Source: JBGVSA01 sp049840475 (GTDB taxonomy: Bacteria; Pseudomonadota; Gammaproteobacteria; Burkholderiales; Rhodocyclaceae). Taken from it: a stretch of DNA of 64,000 bases. The stretch is taken from NCBI GenBank assembly GCA_049840475.1, contig JASGKX010000001.1, positions 124,001 through 188,000 of the forward strand, in the 5' to 3' direction. Positions 27,086 to 35,596 of this stretch are shown piece by piece (position 1 is the first letter of the stretch; every line of letters begins with the position of its first letter). A model generated the notes under the pieces. It ran no database searches. It saw only the letters and a program-made list of their open reading frames with translations, and had not been told where the DNA came from. The translations under genes and the position numbers were made by a program.

Positions 27086-27925
27086 ATGAACCTGCCATCT
27101 GTTTCAAAGTGGGCCCGTGGCGCGCTGGTAGCGGCCACCATGTCGTTCGGCCTGGGCATGGCGACGCAAGCTGCCGCCGTCCCTGTATTTGAAGTGACGC
27201 CGGGTGCCTTTGGCAGCGCCCGCTCCCCGTTCGACGCTAACTTCACCAAGGGTGGCACCAACTCGCTGCTGACCTTCGCCGATCCCGGCGGTGGCACGGT
27301 GCAAGGCCAGGGCTTCCTGCAGCTGGAAGGCTTCTCGCTGAACAACCTGAACATTCTGCCGGGTGTGTCGGGCATCGGCATCGACTACCAACTGTGGGCT
27401 GAATTCAGCTACGTGACGCAGCTGGTGTCGGGCTCCTACGGCGCCGCGGGCAGCACGTACCAGATCGTGTCGCTGACTTTTACGCTCTACGGTGAATCGC
27501 TGAGCGGTCCGCTGAGCACCTTCACCACGGCAGTCGATTCGACCCCGCCGTCGGTGACGCACGGTGCGAACGCGAAGGAAATCGGTTCGGGCACGCTGAT
27601 CCAGGGCGTGGCTTCGCTGAATGCGCTGGGCGGCACGGCCATCAACGCGCTGACCTCGTTCGACCTGACCGCCTTCGGCAAGACGTTCTTCACCGACCCG
27701 GATCCGTTCTACACGCTGGCCTTCTCGGAGTTCAACAACACCGCACAGGGCGTAACGCGCTACACCGATCCGAACACGGGCATCCTCTACATCTCGCTGG
27801 GTCAGACCTCCGGTGGTGTGGACTTCAACCTGGTGCCGGAACCGGCCAGCCTTGCGCTGCTGAGTCTGGGTCTCGGGGCCTTGGGTCTGGCCAGCCGTCG
27901 TCGCCGTCAAAAGACGCCGGCATAA
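27086..27925 (+). CDS. PEP-CTERM sorting-domain protein, PepA-like (flocculation-associated type)
   Basis: A 279-residue exported protein with an N-terminal signal peptide (about 1-30, ending ATQAAA). The body is low in Cys and rich in Ser/Thr/Gly. A textbook PEP-CTERM lies at 250-279: VPEPASLALLSLGLGALGLA followed by SRRRR, i.e. PEP motif, hydrophobic helix, basic tail. The FDLTAFGKTFFTDPDPFYTLAF segment resembles PepA of floc-forming betaproteobacteria. It is the expected substrate of the XrtA encoded at 15921-17453. It has AAGGAG upstream, a sigma-54-like promoter and its own terminator, so it is probably monocistronic. PepA assignment is moderate; PEP-CTERM is certain. Confidence 0.9.
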   Translation: MNLPSVSKWARGALVAATMSFGLGMATQAAAVPVFEVTPGAFGSARSPFDANFTKGGTNSLLTFADPGGGTVQGQGFLQLEGFSLNNLNILPGVSGIGIDYQLWAEFSYVTQLVSGSYGAAGSTYQIVSLTFTLYGESLSGPLSTFTTAVDSTPPSVTHGANAKEIGSGTLIQGVASLNALGGTAINALTSFDLTAFGKTFFTDPDPFYTLAFSEFNNTAQGVTRYTDPNTGILYISLGQTSGGVDFNLVPEPASLALLSLGLGALGLASRRRRQKTPA

Positions 27926-27956
27926 ATGCGTCAGCCACAGGGCTGAACACGGGCAA

Positions 27957-27993
27957 TAAAGGCTGCTGCCGCAAGGCGGCAGCCTTATTTTTT
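27957..27993 (+). terminator. Rho-independent terminator after the PEP-CTERM gene
   Basis: AAGGCTGCTGCC and GGCGGCAGCCTT pair as a 12-bp stem (one G-T wobble) around GCAA, followed by ATTTTTT. It separates the PEP-CTERM gene from the oxidase operon, which starts only a few bases later. Confidence 0.85.
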
Positions 27994-28001
27994 CGGTCCC
28001 C

Positions 28002-29655
28002 ATGCCACCACTGCGAACGCCAGAAGCTTTCTTTACCCGGCTCAGCAACGCCGGTATTCCATTCGACGCGGACCCGGATCGTCTGGCCCGCGCCACGCAG
28101 AACATCACCGCCCGCGAACAACCCCTGATCGGTCGCGTCACACCACGCACGGTTCAACGAAGTGCGCGCGCTCGTGCTTGCCGCATTCGACACCAACGTT
28201 CCGCTGTATCCGGTCTCCACCGGCTTCAACTGGGGTTACGGTTCGCGCTCGCCAGCGGCGGCGGGGTGCGTGCTGGTCGACCTGTCCGCCATGCGCGCCA
28301 TACGCAACGCGGAAGATATCGGGCCCGACAACCCTGTCGCGATCATCGAACCCGGCGTCACACAGGGGCAACTGGCGGACTATCTCGCCGAACACGTGCC
28401 GTCGGTGTACTTCAACGTGACCGGCTCGGCGCGCGAGACCAGCGTGCTGGGCGCTTCACTGGACCGGGGCGTGGGCTACTTCGGCCCACGCCGCGACGAC
28501 GTGTTCGGACTGGAAGTCATCACCGGCAAGGCAGAGCTCCTCTACACCGGCCTGCGGCGCCTCGGTGAAGACTCGCCCGTCGCCACCTGTCATCCCTACG
28601 GCCTGGGACCGCAGCTCGACGGTCTGTTCTTTCAGGGCAATTACGGCATCGTGACCAGCGCGTGCCTGCGCCTGCGCCCCAGGCAGGAGTGCCACGTCGC
28701 CGTGTCGATCGGCATTCCGCGCGAAGACGACCTGCCGGGCGTAATCGACACGCTCGCGCATCTGAAGCGCGGCGGTGCGCTGCCGGCCGTCACCCACATT
28801 GGCAATCGCGCACGCACGCATGCGACATTGCACGAGAGCGTGATGCGTTTTCTCGTCGACGAGTGTGGCGTGGCGCCCGCCAAAGCCCCTGCTGAAGCGG
28901 ACGACGTGCTGCGGCGCGTGGCACCGCACCCGTGGACGGGGCTGGCGGGCATCGCCGGCACGCGGGCCCAGGTGCGTGCGGCGGTGCGCGCAATACGCGC
29001 AGCACTGGGCGGACGCGCGCAATTGCGAGTGGTGACGGACCGCTTGCTCGACACCGCCATTAGCCTGCGAGGCGTGCTCGGGCACATCGGGCCCTTGCGC
29101 CCATTCATCGCTGCTGCGGTGGCGACCAAGCCGCTGCATGGACTGGCGACCGGCATACCGTCGAGCATCGCCGTGCGCAATCTGATGCTGAAGTTCGGCA
29201 GCGCGCCGGATGCGCCCGTGGACGAGCTGGACGCCTCTCGCTGCGGGCTGATGTACATCTGCCCGGTGCTGCCCTTGCGCGGCATGGCATCGGTCGGCGT
29301 CCTGCGCCGGCTGCACGACGTGGCAGCGCGCTTTGGGCACACGCTGTACACGACACTGAACATCGAGACCGACTTGACGCTGGTAGCCGTGATCAATCTG
29401 CTGTTCGACCGCAGCGACCATGCTGCAACGACACGCGCACAGGAATGCGCCGATGCGCTGCTGGCCAGCATCGAAGCACAGGGTCTGTCGGTATATCGGT
29501 CCCGCGCCGACATGATGTCGTATATCGCCGCCGACACACGCGGGCATTCCGAGTCGTTCTGGCAACACGTGGCGGACTTGAAACAGGTGTTCGATCCGCG
29601 CGACATCATCGCCCCTGGGCGCTACAACCGCGTGTTGCGCGAGGACCTGCCGTGA
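28002..29655 (+). pseudogene. FAD-linked oxidase (VAO/PCMH-type), +1 frameshift near the N-terminus
   Basis: The frame from ATG 28002 (FFTRLSNAGIPFDADPD, then QPLIGRVTPRTV) slips after about 50 codons into the frame that carries the rest. Deleting one T at 28153-28154 (GGTTCAAC to GGTCAAC) joins TPRTV to NEVRALVLAAFDT and yields 550 residues. The FAD-binding PCMH domain shows LYPVSTGFNWGYGS and EPGVTQGQLADYL. A later PYGLGPQLDGLFFQGNYGIVT resembles the p-cresol methylhydroxylase/vanillyl-alcohol oxidase family. The substrate is unknown. Its stop overlaps the first permease as GTGA. The operon context (permeases and acyltransferase) suggests modification of an exported lipid or acyl molecule. 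Confidence 0.78.
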
Positions 29656-30878
29656 GCCTCGTCCATGACGCCCAACTGGCCGCGCGCAACCTCACGCGCA
29701 GCCCTGGGCGCACCTCGCTCGCCGCAGTCACCATCGTGTGCGGCATCGCCGCCTATGTGCTGGCGGTGGGGTTTATCGACTGGATCTTCGTCGCCATGCG
29801 CGACAGCGTGATCTATTCCAACCTTGGGCATTTTCAGATCACGCGGGGCGCCTATCTCGAAAAGGGACTGGCCGACCCGTACCGTTACCTGATTGCGCCG
29901 GACGATAAGGCGCTCGACGGCGTACGCCGACAGCCCGGACTGGAAACGCTCGCGCCACGCCTGGCTGTCAGCGGGCTGATCTCGGTCGGCGAACAATCGG
30001 CGGGGTTTCTTGGCGAAGGGATTGACCCGGTTCGCGAAGCCTCCATCGGGCGCGAACTGAACATCCTGCAGGGCCGCAGGCTGACGCAGGCCAACGAGCC
30101 CGCAGTGATCGTCGGCGAAGGGCTCGCTGCCGCCATCGGCGCGCGTGTGGGGCAGCGCGTGGTGCTGCTGGCGCATACCGCGAGCGGCAGCCAGAACGCC
30201 GTCGAATGCACCGTGGTCGGAATTTTTTCGACGTCCACAAAAGCGTATGACGATGCCTATCTGCGTCTGCCGCTCGCCATTGCACAGCAACTAGTGCGCA
30301 CGCAGGGCGCGACGAGCTACGTCGGGTTGCTCGACGATACCGATGCGACGGACGCATTCGTCGCGGCGTTGCGTACGCCACTGAAGGATGCCGGGCTGAC
30401 CATCACGCCATGGCATGCACAAGCGGACTTTTATACCAAGACAGTGGCGCTTTTTTCACGGCAACTGGCGGTGATCCGCGCGATCATCGCGTTGATCATC
30501 CTGCTGTCGATTGCCAATACGCTGTCGATGAGCGTGGCTGAGCGCACATCGGAGATTGGCACCACGCTGGCTGTCGGCACCCGTCGTCGCGACGTGCTGC
30601 GGCTGTTTCTCGTAGAGGGCGTGTTGCTGGGCGTGGTCGGCGGCGTAGTCGGCATTGCACTGGCCGCAGCACTGGCAGCACTGCTGTCGCAGATCGGCAT
30701 TCCCATGCCTCCCCCGCCGGGGATGGCACATGGTTTTATCGGACAGATACGGTTCTCGTGGGGCGTGGCATTGGATGCGTTACTACTGGCGATGCTGACG
30801 ACTTTGATCGCGAGCGTGCTGCCGGCATGGCGAGCGTCGCGTATGAACATCGTCAACGCGCTGAGGGCCGGGCGATGA
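29652..30878 (+). CDS. FtsX/MacB-type ABC transporter permease (first of two)
   Basis: A 408-residue protein with GTG start overlapping the oxidase stop (GTGA). It has one N-terminal membrane helix, a MacB-like periplasmic domain (about 45-270) and three C-terminal helices. The FtsX segment IIALIILLSIANTLSMSVAERTSEIGTT is diagnostic of this fold (LolC/LolE/MacB group). These permeases normally work with a LolD-type ATPase to extract or push lipids, lipoproteins or small molecules across the periplasm. No ATPase is encoded in this operon, so one must be supplied in trans. The gene overlaps the next permease by 4 nt (ATGA). Confidence 0.87.
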   Translation: MSLVHDAQLAARNLTRSPGRTSLAAVTIVCGIAAYVLAVGFIDWIFVAMRDSVIYSNLGHFQITRGAYLEKGLADPYRYLIAPDDKALDGVRRQPGLETLAPRLAVSGLISVGEQSAGFLGEGIDPVREASIGRELNILQGRRLTQANEPAVIVGEGLAAAIGARVGQRVVLLAHTASGSQNAVECTVVGIFSTSTKAYDDAYLRLPLAIAQQLVRTQGATSYVGLLDDTDATDAFVAALRTPLKDAGLTITPWHAQADFYTKTVALFSRQLAVIRAIIALIILLSIANTLSMSVAERTSEIGTTLAVGTRRRDVLRLFLVEGVLLGVVGGVVGIALAAALAALLSQIGIPMPPPPGMAHGFIGQIRFSWGVALDALLLAMLTTLIASVLPAWRASRMNIVNALRAGR

Positions 30879-32086
30879 CCTGGACGTTGGCGCTGCGCAA
30901 CCTTCTGCGCCAGCCGGCGCGCTCGCTGACGACGCTGTTCGCGATCATCGTCGGCGTGGCAAGCCTGATCCTGTCGGCAGGCTTCGTGCGCGACATCGTC
31001 ACGCAATTGGGCGAAGCGTTCATCAGTTCGCAGACGGGGCACATACAGATCGCCGTGCCGCAGTACTTTGCCAGCGCCAACCGCGCCACGGGCGACGTGT
31101 TGCTGCATGACGCCCCCGCATTGCGTCGCACGGTGGGTGCGGTGCCGGGGGTGGCCGACGTGATGGGCCGGCTGTCGTTTTCGGGCGTGCTCAACAATGG
31201 GCGCCGCGACTATTCGATCATCGGCTTCGGTGTTGAACCCGCCGCCGAAGCGCGGCTGGGAACGGGGCTGCATATCGTGGCGGGACGAGACCTGACGCCG
31301 AAGGATGAATTCGGCGTGCTGCTCGGCGAAGGACTGGCCACCGCGCTGGGGGCCAGCCCGGGCGAGCCACTGACGTTGCTGGCAAGCACGCCCGACGGTG
31401 CGATGAACACGATCGATGTCGAAGTGGTCGGCACCTTTCGCAGCTTTTCGAAGGACTTCGATGCACGTGCGTTGCGTGTGCCACTCACCGCAGCGCAGAC
31501 GTTGCTCGATACCGACAGTGTGAATGTACTGGTCTTGCGGCTGGACGAGACCACGCAGACGGACGCCATCGCCCAACAGTTGCGCCAGCAGCTCGGCCCG
31601 CAACTGGCCGTGAGGGAATGGCACACCCTGTCCGATTTTTACGAAAAAACCGTGGCGCTGTATCAGCGCCAGTTCGGCGTGCTGCAACTGATCGTGCTGG
31701 CGATGGTGCTGCTCAGCGTGGCCAACAGCGTGAATATGAGCGCCTTCGAGCGCATTCCTGAATTCGGCACGTTGCGTGCATTGGGTACCCGCAATGGCGC
31801 GCTGCGCATGCTGATCCTGACCGAAACGCTTGTGCTGGGGCTGGTGGGCGCCGTGCTTGGCGCGCTGGTCGGCATGGGTGCTGCGGCGCTGATTTCGTTT
31901 GTGGGCATACCAATGCCACCTGCGCCGGGCTCAGACATCGGCTATATCGCGCATATCAGCCCGTCGCTGTCGGACATCGTCAGCGCGGCGGTGATCGGTC
32001 TTGGTGCCACGGTGCTGGCGGGCATACCGCCGGCCCTGCGCTGTGCGCGGTTGCCCATTACCGATGCGCTGCGGCGGGCCATTTGA
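30875..32086 (+). CDS. FtsX/MacB-type ABC transporter permease (second of two)
   Basis: A 403-residue paralogue of the upstream permease with the same layout: N-terminal helix (SLTTLFAIIVGVASLILSAGF), periplasmic domain and three C-terminal helices with NSVNMSAFERIPEFGTLRALG. Both share a DFY(T/E)KTVALY(S)RQ stretch just before the helices and a GIPMPP motif in the last loop, so they arose by duplication and likely form a heterodimer. The start at 30875 is within ATGA of the previous stop. The next gene, a PEP-CTERM-associated acyltransferase, follows after 71 nt. Confidence 0.87.
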   Translation: MTWTLALRNLLRQPARSLTTLFAIIVGVASLILSAGFVRDIVTQLGEAFISSQTGHIQIAVPQYFASANRATGDVLLHDAPALRRTVGAVPGVADVMGRLSFSGVLNNGRRDYSIIGFGVEPAAEARLGTGLHIVAGRDLTPKDEFGVLLGEGLATALGASPGEPLTLLASTPDGAMNTIDVEVVGTFRSFSKDFDARALRVPLTAAQTLLDTDSVNVLVLRLDETTQTDAIAQQLRQQLGPQLAVREWHTLSDFYEKTVALYQRQFGVLQLIVLAMVLLSVANSVNMSAFERIPEFGTLRALGTRNGALRMLILTETLVLGLVGAVLGALVGMGAAALISFVGIPMPPAPGSDIGYIAHISPSLSDIVSAAVIGLGATVLAGIPPALRCARLPITDALRRAI

Positions 32087-32157
32087 AAGAACACGTAATC
32101 GATTCGGTGGCGCTCCGCTCCCTCCTTGCCGCCAGGACAACTCATAAGGGGCACACG

Positions 32158-32946
32158 ATGCTTCCGGAAAACAGTCCCCAAGGATCACGGCTCGGCGAAG
32201 GATTCGCCAGTCGCTTCGAGATCGTCCCTGCACTCACTGAGGAAACGCGCGATGAGGTCTACTTCATCCGCCACGACGTCTATTGCCGAGAGCTTGGGTT
32301 CGAGCCCATCCGGCCCGACAGCCGAGAGAGCGATCAATACGACAAGCAAGCGGTGCACTGCCTGATGCGCACCACGGCCAGCAGCGGACATCGACTGGTC
32401 GGCTGCGCCCGCGTGGTGCTGACCGCGCCGGAGGATCGCAATCGCCCCCTGCCCTTTGAGCTGACCTGCCGCAACACGCTGTGGCGCGACACGATCGACC
32501 CCGAGCATTTGCAGCGCGATCGCATCGCCGAGGTTTCGAGGCTGGCGATCATGCATGACTTCCGCCGTCGTCGCGGCGAGGAATCACAGGGCGTCAGCCT
32601 CAAAGCCAGCGACTTTGGCTCGACGAGCCATCCGCGCTTTCCGTTCATTCCGGTGGGCCTGTATCTGGGGGCGGTGGCGATGGCCGACCGCTACGGCATC
32701 GAATACATCTTCACGCTGACCGAGCCGCGTCTGGCGCAGCACTTTGGCCGCCTGGGGGTGAATATCGCGCCCGTGGGCGGGCCGGTGGAACACCGCGGCA
32801 TACGTATACCGTCGGTCATGCACGTGCCGGAAATCATCCAGCATATCCGCCCATCCATCCAACCGATGTGGCAAGCCGTGACGCAACAGATCGAAACGCA
32901 CTACCGCCAGCGCCAGAACGAGGCGCGTGTCCGGCCCGCAGGATGA
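32158..32946 (+). CDS. PEP-CTERM/exosortase system-associated acyltransferase
   Basis: A 262-residue GNAT-fold protein related to autoinducer synthases and N-acyl amino acid synthases. It shows EVYFIRHDVYCRELGFE, RLVGCARVVL, the basic EVSRLAIMHDFRRRRGE and HFGRLGVNIAPVGGPVEHRGIR segments typical of the exosortase-associated family. It starts at ATG 32158 with AAGGGG upstream; the in-frame extension to 32083 lacks a site. It is predicted to use acyl-ACP or acyl-CoA to acylate a small amine. With the oxidase and permeases it could make and move a lipid-like metabolite linked to the EPS system (inference). Confidence 0.88.
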   Translation: MLPENSPQGSRLGEGFASRFEIVPALTEETRDEVYFIRHDVYCRELGFEPIRPDSRESDQYDKQAVHCLMRTTASSGHRLVGCARVVLTAPEDRNRPLPFELTCRNTLWRDTIDPEHLQRDRIAEVSRLAIMHDFRRRRGEESQGVSLKASDFGSTSHPRFPFIPVGLYLGAVAMADRYGIEYIFTLTEPRLAQHFGRLGVNIAPVGGPVEHRGIRIPSVMHVPEIIQHIRPSIQPMWQAVTQQIETHYRQRQNEARVRPAG

Positions 32947-32959
32947 AGCGGATGCCGCG

Positions 32960-33925
32960 CTACTGAGCGACGCGCGCCACGCGGGGCAGTGAAAGCGAGA
33001 ACACGCTGCCCTTGCCGGGCACCGAACGAACGGTCAGGCTGCCGTTCATGCGACGAGCGATGCGGAACGCCATGACCAGACCGAGCGCACGATCATTGAA
33101 GCGTTTGCCATAAGGCGAGAAGGGCTCGAAGAGATGGGCGAGCTGCGCTTCCGGAATACCCTCGCCCGTATCCCACACCTGGATCAGCACGCGCCCTTCG
33201 CGCGCACGGCACCCGACCAGCACGCCGCCGCCTTCTGACACCGCCACGGCATGCGCAATGAGTCGGTCAAGCGCGCGCGCCAGTTGCGCCTCGTCGGCCA
33301 ATACGCGCAATCGGGTGTCAACATGGCGCAGATGCAGGCCGTGGTCGTGAGCGTCCTCCAGATGGTTGGCGACTGCCGCCGACAACAAGGCACGCAGGGA
33401 AACCGGGCGCTCGGCGAAATGTTCGCGGTCGGCGCTCAGGCGCGCCAGCGCCATGACTTCTTCAAACAGTGTCGACAAAGCCTCGGCCGAGGCTTCGAGG
33501 TTCTGGCCGATCTCGCGGGCAGGCGGTGGCAGATCATGCGTATTGAGCGTGGCGGCGAACAGCGAGATCGCCTGCAGGGGCTGACGCAGATCGTGCCCGG
33601 CGGCGGCGATGAACCGCATGCGCTCATCGGCTTCCTCGTCGGTCATCGGTATGCGGCCCGGTCCGGTGACTGTCGGCGCCGCGGGCAGCGATGCTGGCGG
33701 CATGGCAGGGTCAGCAACGCTGGCGGATTCCTGCGCATGCCACGCGGCGACGAACAGCCACGCCACGGCGACCCAGATCGCGATGACACACAGCCAGCCC
33801 CACCACGTCAGCGGTTCGACGGCAGCCAGCCCGACGCCGGCCACCGCCGCGACGGCCAATGCCACGCTTCCGCGCGGCAGGGCATCAGAACCTAAAACAC
33901 GAGGTGGCGTCATGAGCGTTGGCAC
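32960..33925 (-). CDS. Membrane sensor histidine kinase with altered N-box
   Basis: A 321-residue protein with two N-terminal membrane segments (about 20-62) separated by a very short loop, so there is no large periplasmic sensor. The dimerisation domain has H111 in AAGHDLRQPLQ. The ATPase domain keeps the G1 box WDTGEGI (251-257) and a GLVMAFRIARRMNG G2-like helix. The N-box Asn that coordinates Mg-ATP is replaced by His225 (LIAHA). The HDLRQPL type is common in kinases paired with LuxR regulators, and a LuxR regulator gene lies 90 nt upstream. The start is uncertain: GTG 33925 or ATG 33913. It may be a weak kinase or mainly a phosphatase. Confidence 0.8.
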   Translation of the reverse strand: MPTLMTPPRVLGSDALPRGSVALAVAAVAGVGLAAVEPLTWWGWLCVIAIWVAVAWLFVAAWHAQESASVADPAMPPASLPAAPTVTGPGRIPMTDEEADERMRFIAAAGHDLRQPLQAISLFAATLNTHDLPPPAREIGQNLEASAEALSTLFEEVMALARLSADREHFAERPVSLRALLSAAVANHLEDAHDHGLHLRHVDTRLRVLADEAQLARALDRLIAHAVAVSEGGGVLVGCRAREGRVLIQVWDTGEGIPEAQLAHLFEPFSPYGKRFNDRALGLVMAFRIARRMNGSLTVRSVPGKGSVFSLSLPRVARVAQ

Positions 33926-34015
33926 GTGAAGAAAGCAGGCACACGCCGAGGCGAAGCGCCTTGATCAGGAGCCATCGCGCCGGAGCGCCATGACGTTTCA
34001 TCGAGCGCTGGGCGC

Positions 34016-34666
34016 TCAGGCGTCTTCCGCAGGCATCGAGAGGTTAAGCGTCTGCCCGACAAGGATCGCCTGCGAGCGGGTCGATACGCCCAGCACGTGA
34101 TACACCGAGGTCAGGTGCATCTTTACCGTGCGCTCGGACAAATCGAGCTTCTTGGCAATTTCCTTGTTCGACAGGCCTTCCATCAGGCAGCACAGCACGC
34201 GCTCCTGCTTGGGCGACAGGCGCGGACGCGGGCGCGGCTCTCCGCCGGGCGTACGGTGGCGTTCGCCGTTGTCATCGAAGAAGCGGCGCCCCGCCAGCAA
34301 GGTACGCACGCCGTCAACGAGCGCGGCAGGCGCCATGGATTTGCTGATGAAGCCTTGAACGTCCGCTTCGCGCGCGAGCTGCCGGTAGATGGGCGCATCC
34401 TGTCCCGAAAATACGGCCACCGGCACGCCTGGCGCTTCTTTGCGCACCACGCCGAGAAGACGCAGGCCGTCGCTGTCGGGCAGCTTCAGGTCAAGCAGGA
34501 CAAGATGGAACGGCGTGCCGCTGCGCAGCGCCGAAACGGCCTCCTGAGCAGAGGCGGCATGGTGGATCTGGCCCCCGGACAGCAAGGATTCGAGCATCGA
34601 CGACAGCGCGTGCTGCAGGATTGCGTGGTCATCGACGAGCAGGATATTGCGGACGAATGGATTCAT
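34016..34666 (-). CDS. LuxR/NarL-family response regulator
   Basis: A 216-residue protein. The receiver domain has VDDHAIL (acidic pocket at 12-13) and the phospho-acceptor D59 in LVLLDLKLPD, with K113 in FISKSM. The C-terminal HTH (about 148-195) contains LSPKQERVLCCLMEGLSNKE and LSERTVKMHLTSVY, the NarL-type DNA-binding helix. The start at ATG 34666 has AAAGGA upstream; the long in-frame extension is rejected as it matches nothing. It is presumably phosphorylated by the kinase encoded next. Target genes cannot be told from sequence, but the pair sits beside the exosortase-associated operon. Confidence 0.88.
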   Translation of the reverse strand: MNPFVRNILLVDDHAILQHALSSMLESLLSGGQIHHAASAQEAVSALRSGTPFHLVLLDLKLPDSDGLRLLGVVRKEAPGVPVAVFSGQDAPIYRQLAREADVQGFISKSMAPAALVDGVRTLLAGRRFFDDNGERHRTPGGEPRPRPRLSPKQERVLCCLMEGLSNKEIAKKLDLSERTVKMHLTSVYHVLGVSTRSQAILVGQTLNLSMPAEDA

Positions 34667-35061
34667 TGCAGCGACGCCAGTCCTTTTTCGATTTGGGTAT
34701 GCGCGCAAGCGCCAGGCCTGGCCTTGTGCGCCAAACCCTTGGGGCTCACCACCCACGACTTTTCCCCCGGGGCGGTGGCGATATACCGACATCTATATCG
34801 GCAAGCTCCCACATTCTGACATCCGTATTGCCTTGATGCATCAGTGCACCGGCATATTCAGGATCATCCGCCCGTATAGCGGGGCTGCGATATTGCCGTC
34901 AAAGATGGCGGAATGTTTGCCACTGCCCGTCGGGACATGGCGACACGCGCGGTCAAACGTTTAACTGGCCAAGATATGCAAGCAGGTCGGGCTGTGGCGC
35001 GTGCGCTACACTTGCGACCTTCCACTGTCACTATTTGCGGTTACTTGGCCGCCCGCCCACG
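34667..35061. promoter_or_regulatory. Divergent intergenic region, response regulator / rfaE2
   Basis: A 395-nt region with no credible gene. It must hold the promoters of the two-component genes (minus) and rfaE2 (plus). The only motif noted is a weak sigma-54-like site at 34906-34921. Confidence 0.5.
34906..34921 (+). promoter_or_regulatory. Weak candidate sigma-54 promoter upstream of rfaE2
   Basis: TGGCGGAATGTTTGCC keeps GG-N10-GC spacing, TGGC and TTGC, but the ACG of the -24 element is lost. It lies 141 nt before the rfaE2 start. Confidence 0.3.
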
Positions 35062-35562
35062 ATGTCCGATCCGCACAACTACGCCCGCCCCGCCTTTGAA
35101 GCCAAGATCTGCCCGCCCGAAGATCTGGCCCAGCGTGTGGCCACATTGGCTCGCCCGCTGGTGTTTACCAACGGGGTATTCGACATCCTGCATCGCGGCC
35201 ACGTAACGTATCTGGCCCAGGCTCGCGCGCTGGGTGCGGCAATGGTGCTGGCGCTCAATACCGACGCCTCGGTCAGACGTCTTGGCAAAGGCGATGATCG
35301 CCCCATCAATACGCTGGCCGACCGTGCAGCAGTGGCCGCTGCGCTGGACTGCGTAGATCTGGTGACGTGGTTCGACGAAGACACGCCGATCGAACGTATC
35401 CGCGCTTGCCGTCCGGACATTCTCGTCAAGGGGGGCGACTGGCCGGTGGAGAAGATCGTCGGCTACACGGAGGTGCTCGGCTGGGGCGGCAGCGTGCATT
35501 CGATTCCCTTCGAGCACGAGCGCTCGACGACCGCGCTGCTGGGTCGTATCCGGGCGAACTGA
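35062..35562 (+). CDS. rfaE2: D-glycero-beta-D-manno-heptose 1-phosphate adenylyltransferase
   Basis: A 166-residue stand-alone cytidylyltransferase-like domain. The nucleotide-binding strand VFTNGVFDILHRGHVTYL contains the HxGH motif (H44-R-G-H47), and the ERSTT segment near the C-terminus is the matching phosphate-binding site. It makes ADP-heptose from heptose 1-phosphate for the LPS inner core in the cytoplasm. In E. coli the equivalent domain is fused to a kinase in HldE; here it is separate, as usual in Burkholderiales. The start is ATG 35062; an in-frame codon at 35035 is less likely because the family begins close to the ATG. Confidence 0.93.
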   Translation: MSDPHNYARPAFEAKICPPEDLAQRVATLARPLVFTNGVFDILHRGHVTYLAQARALGAAMVLALNTDASVRRLGKGDDRPINTLADRAAVAAALDCVDLVTWFDEDTPIERIRACRPDILVKGGDWPVEKIVGYTEVLGWGGSVHSIPFEHERSTTALLGRIRAN

Positions 35563-35596
35563 GCGCCCTGACCGGACGGCTTTCCGCGCGCGCCCC

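Noticed and set aside
34974..34990. Second sigma-54-like site before rfaE2 (TGGCCAAGATATGC)
   Set aside because: The GG-to-GC distance is one base short, which sigma-54 does not tolerate.
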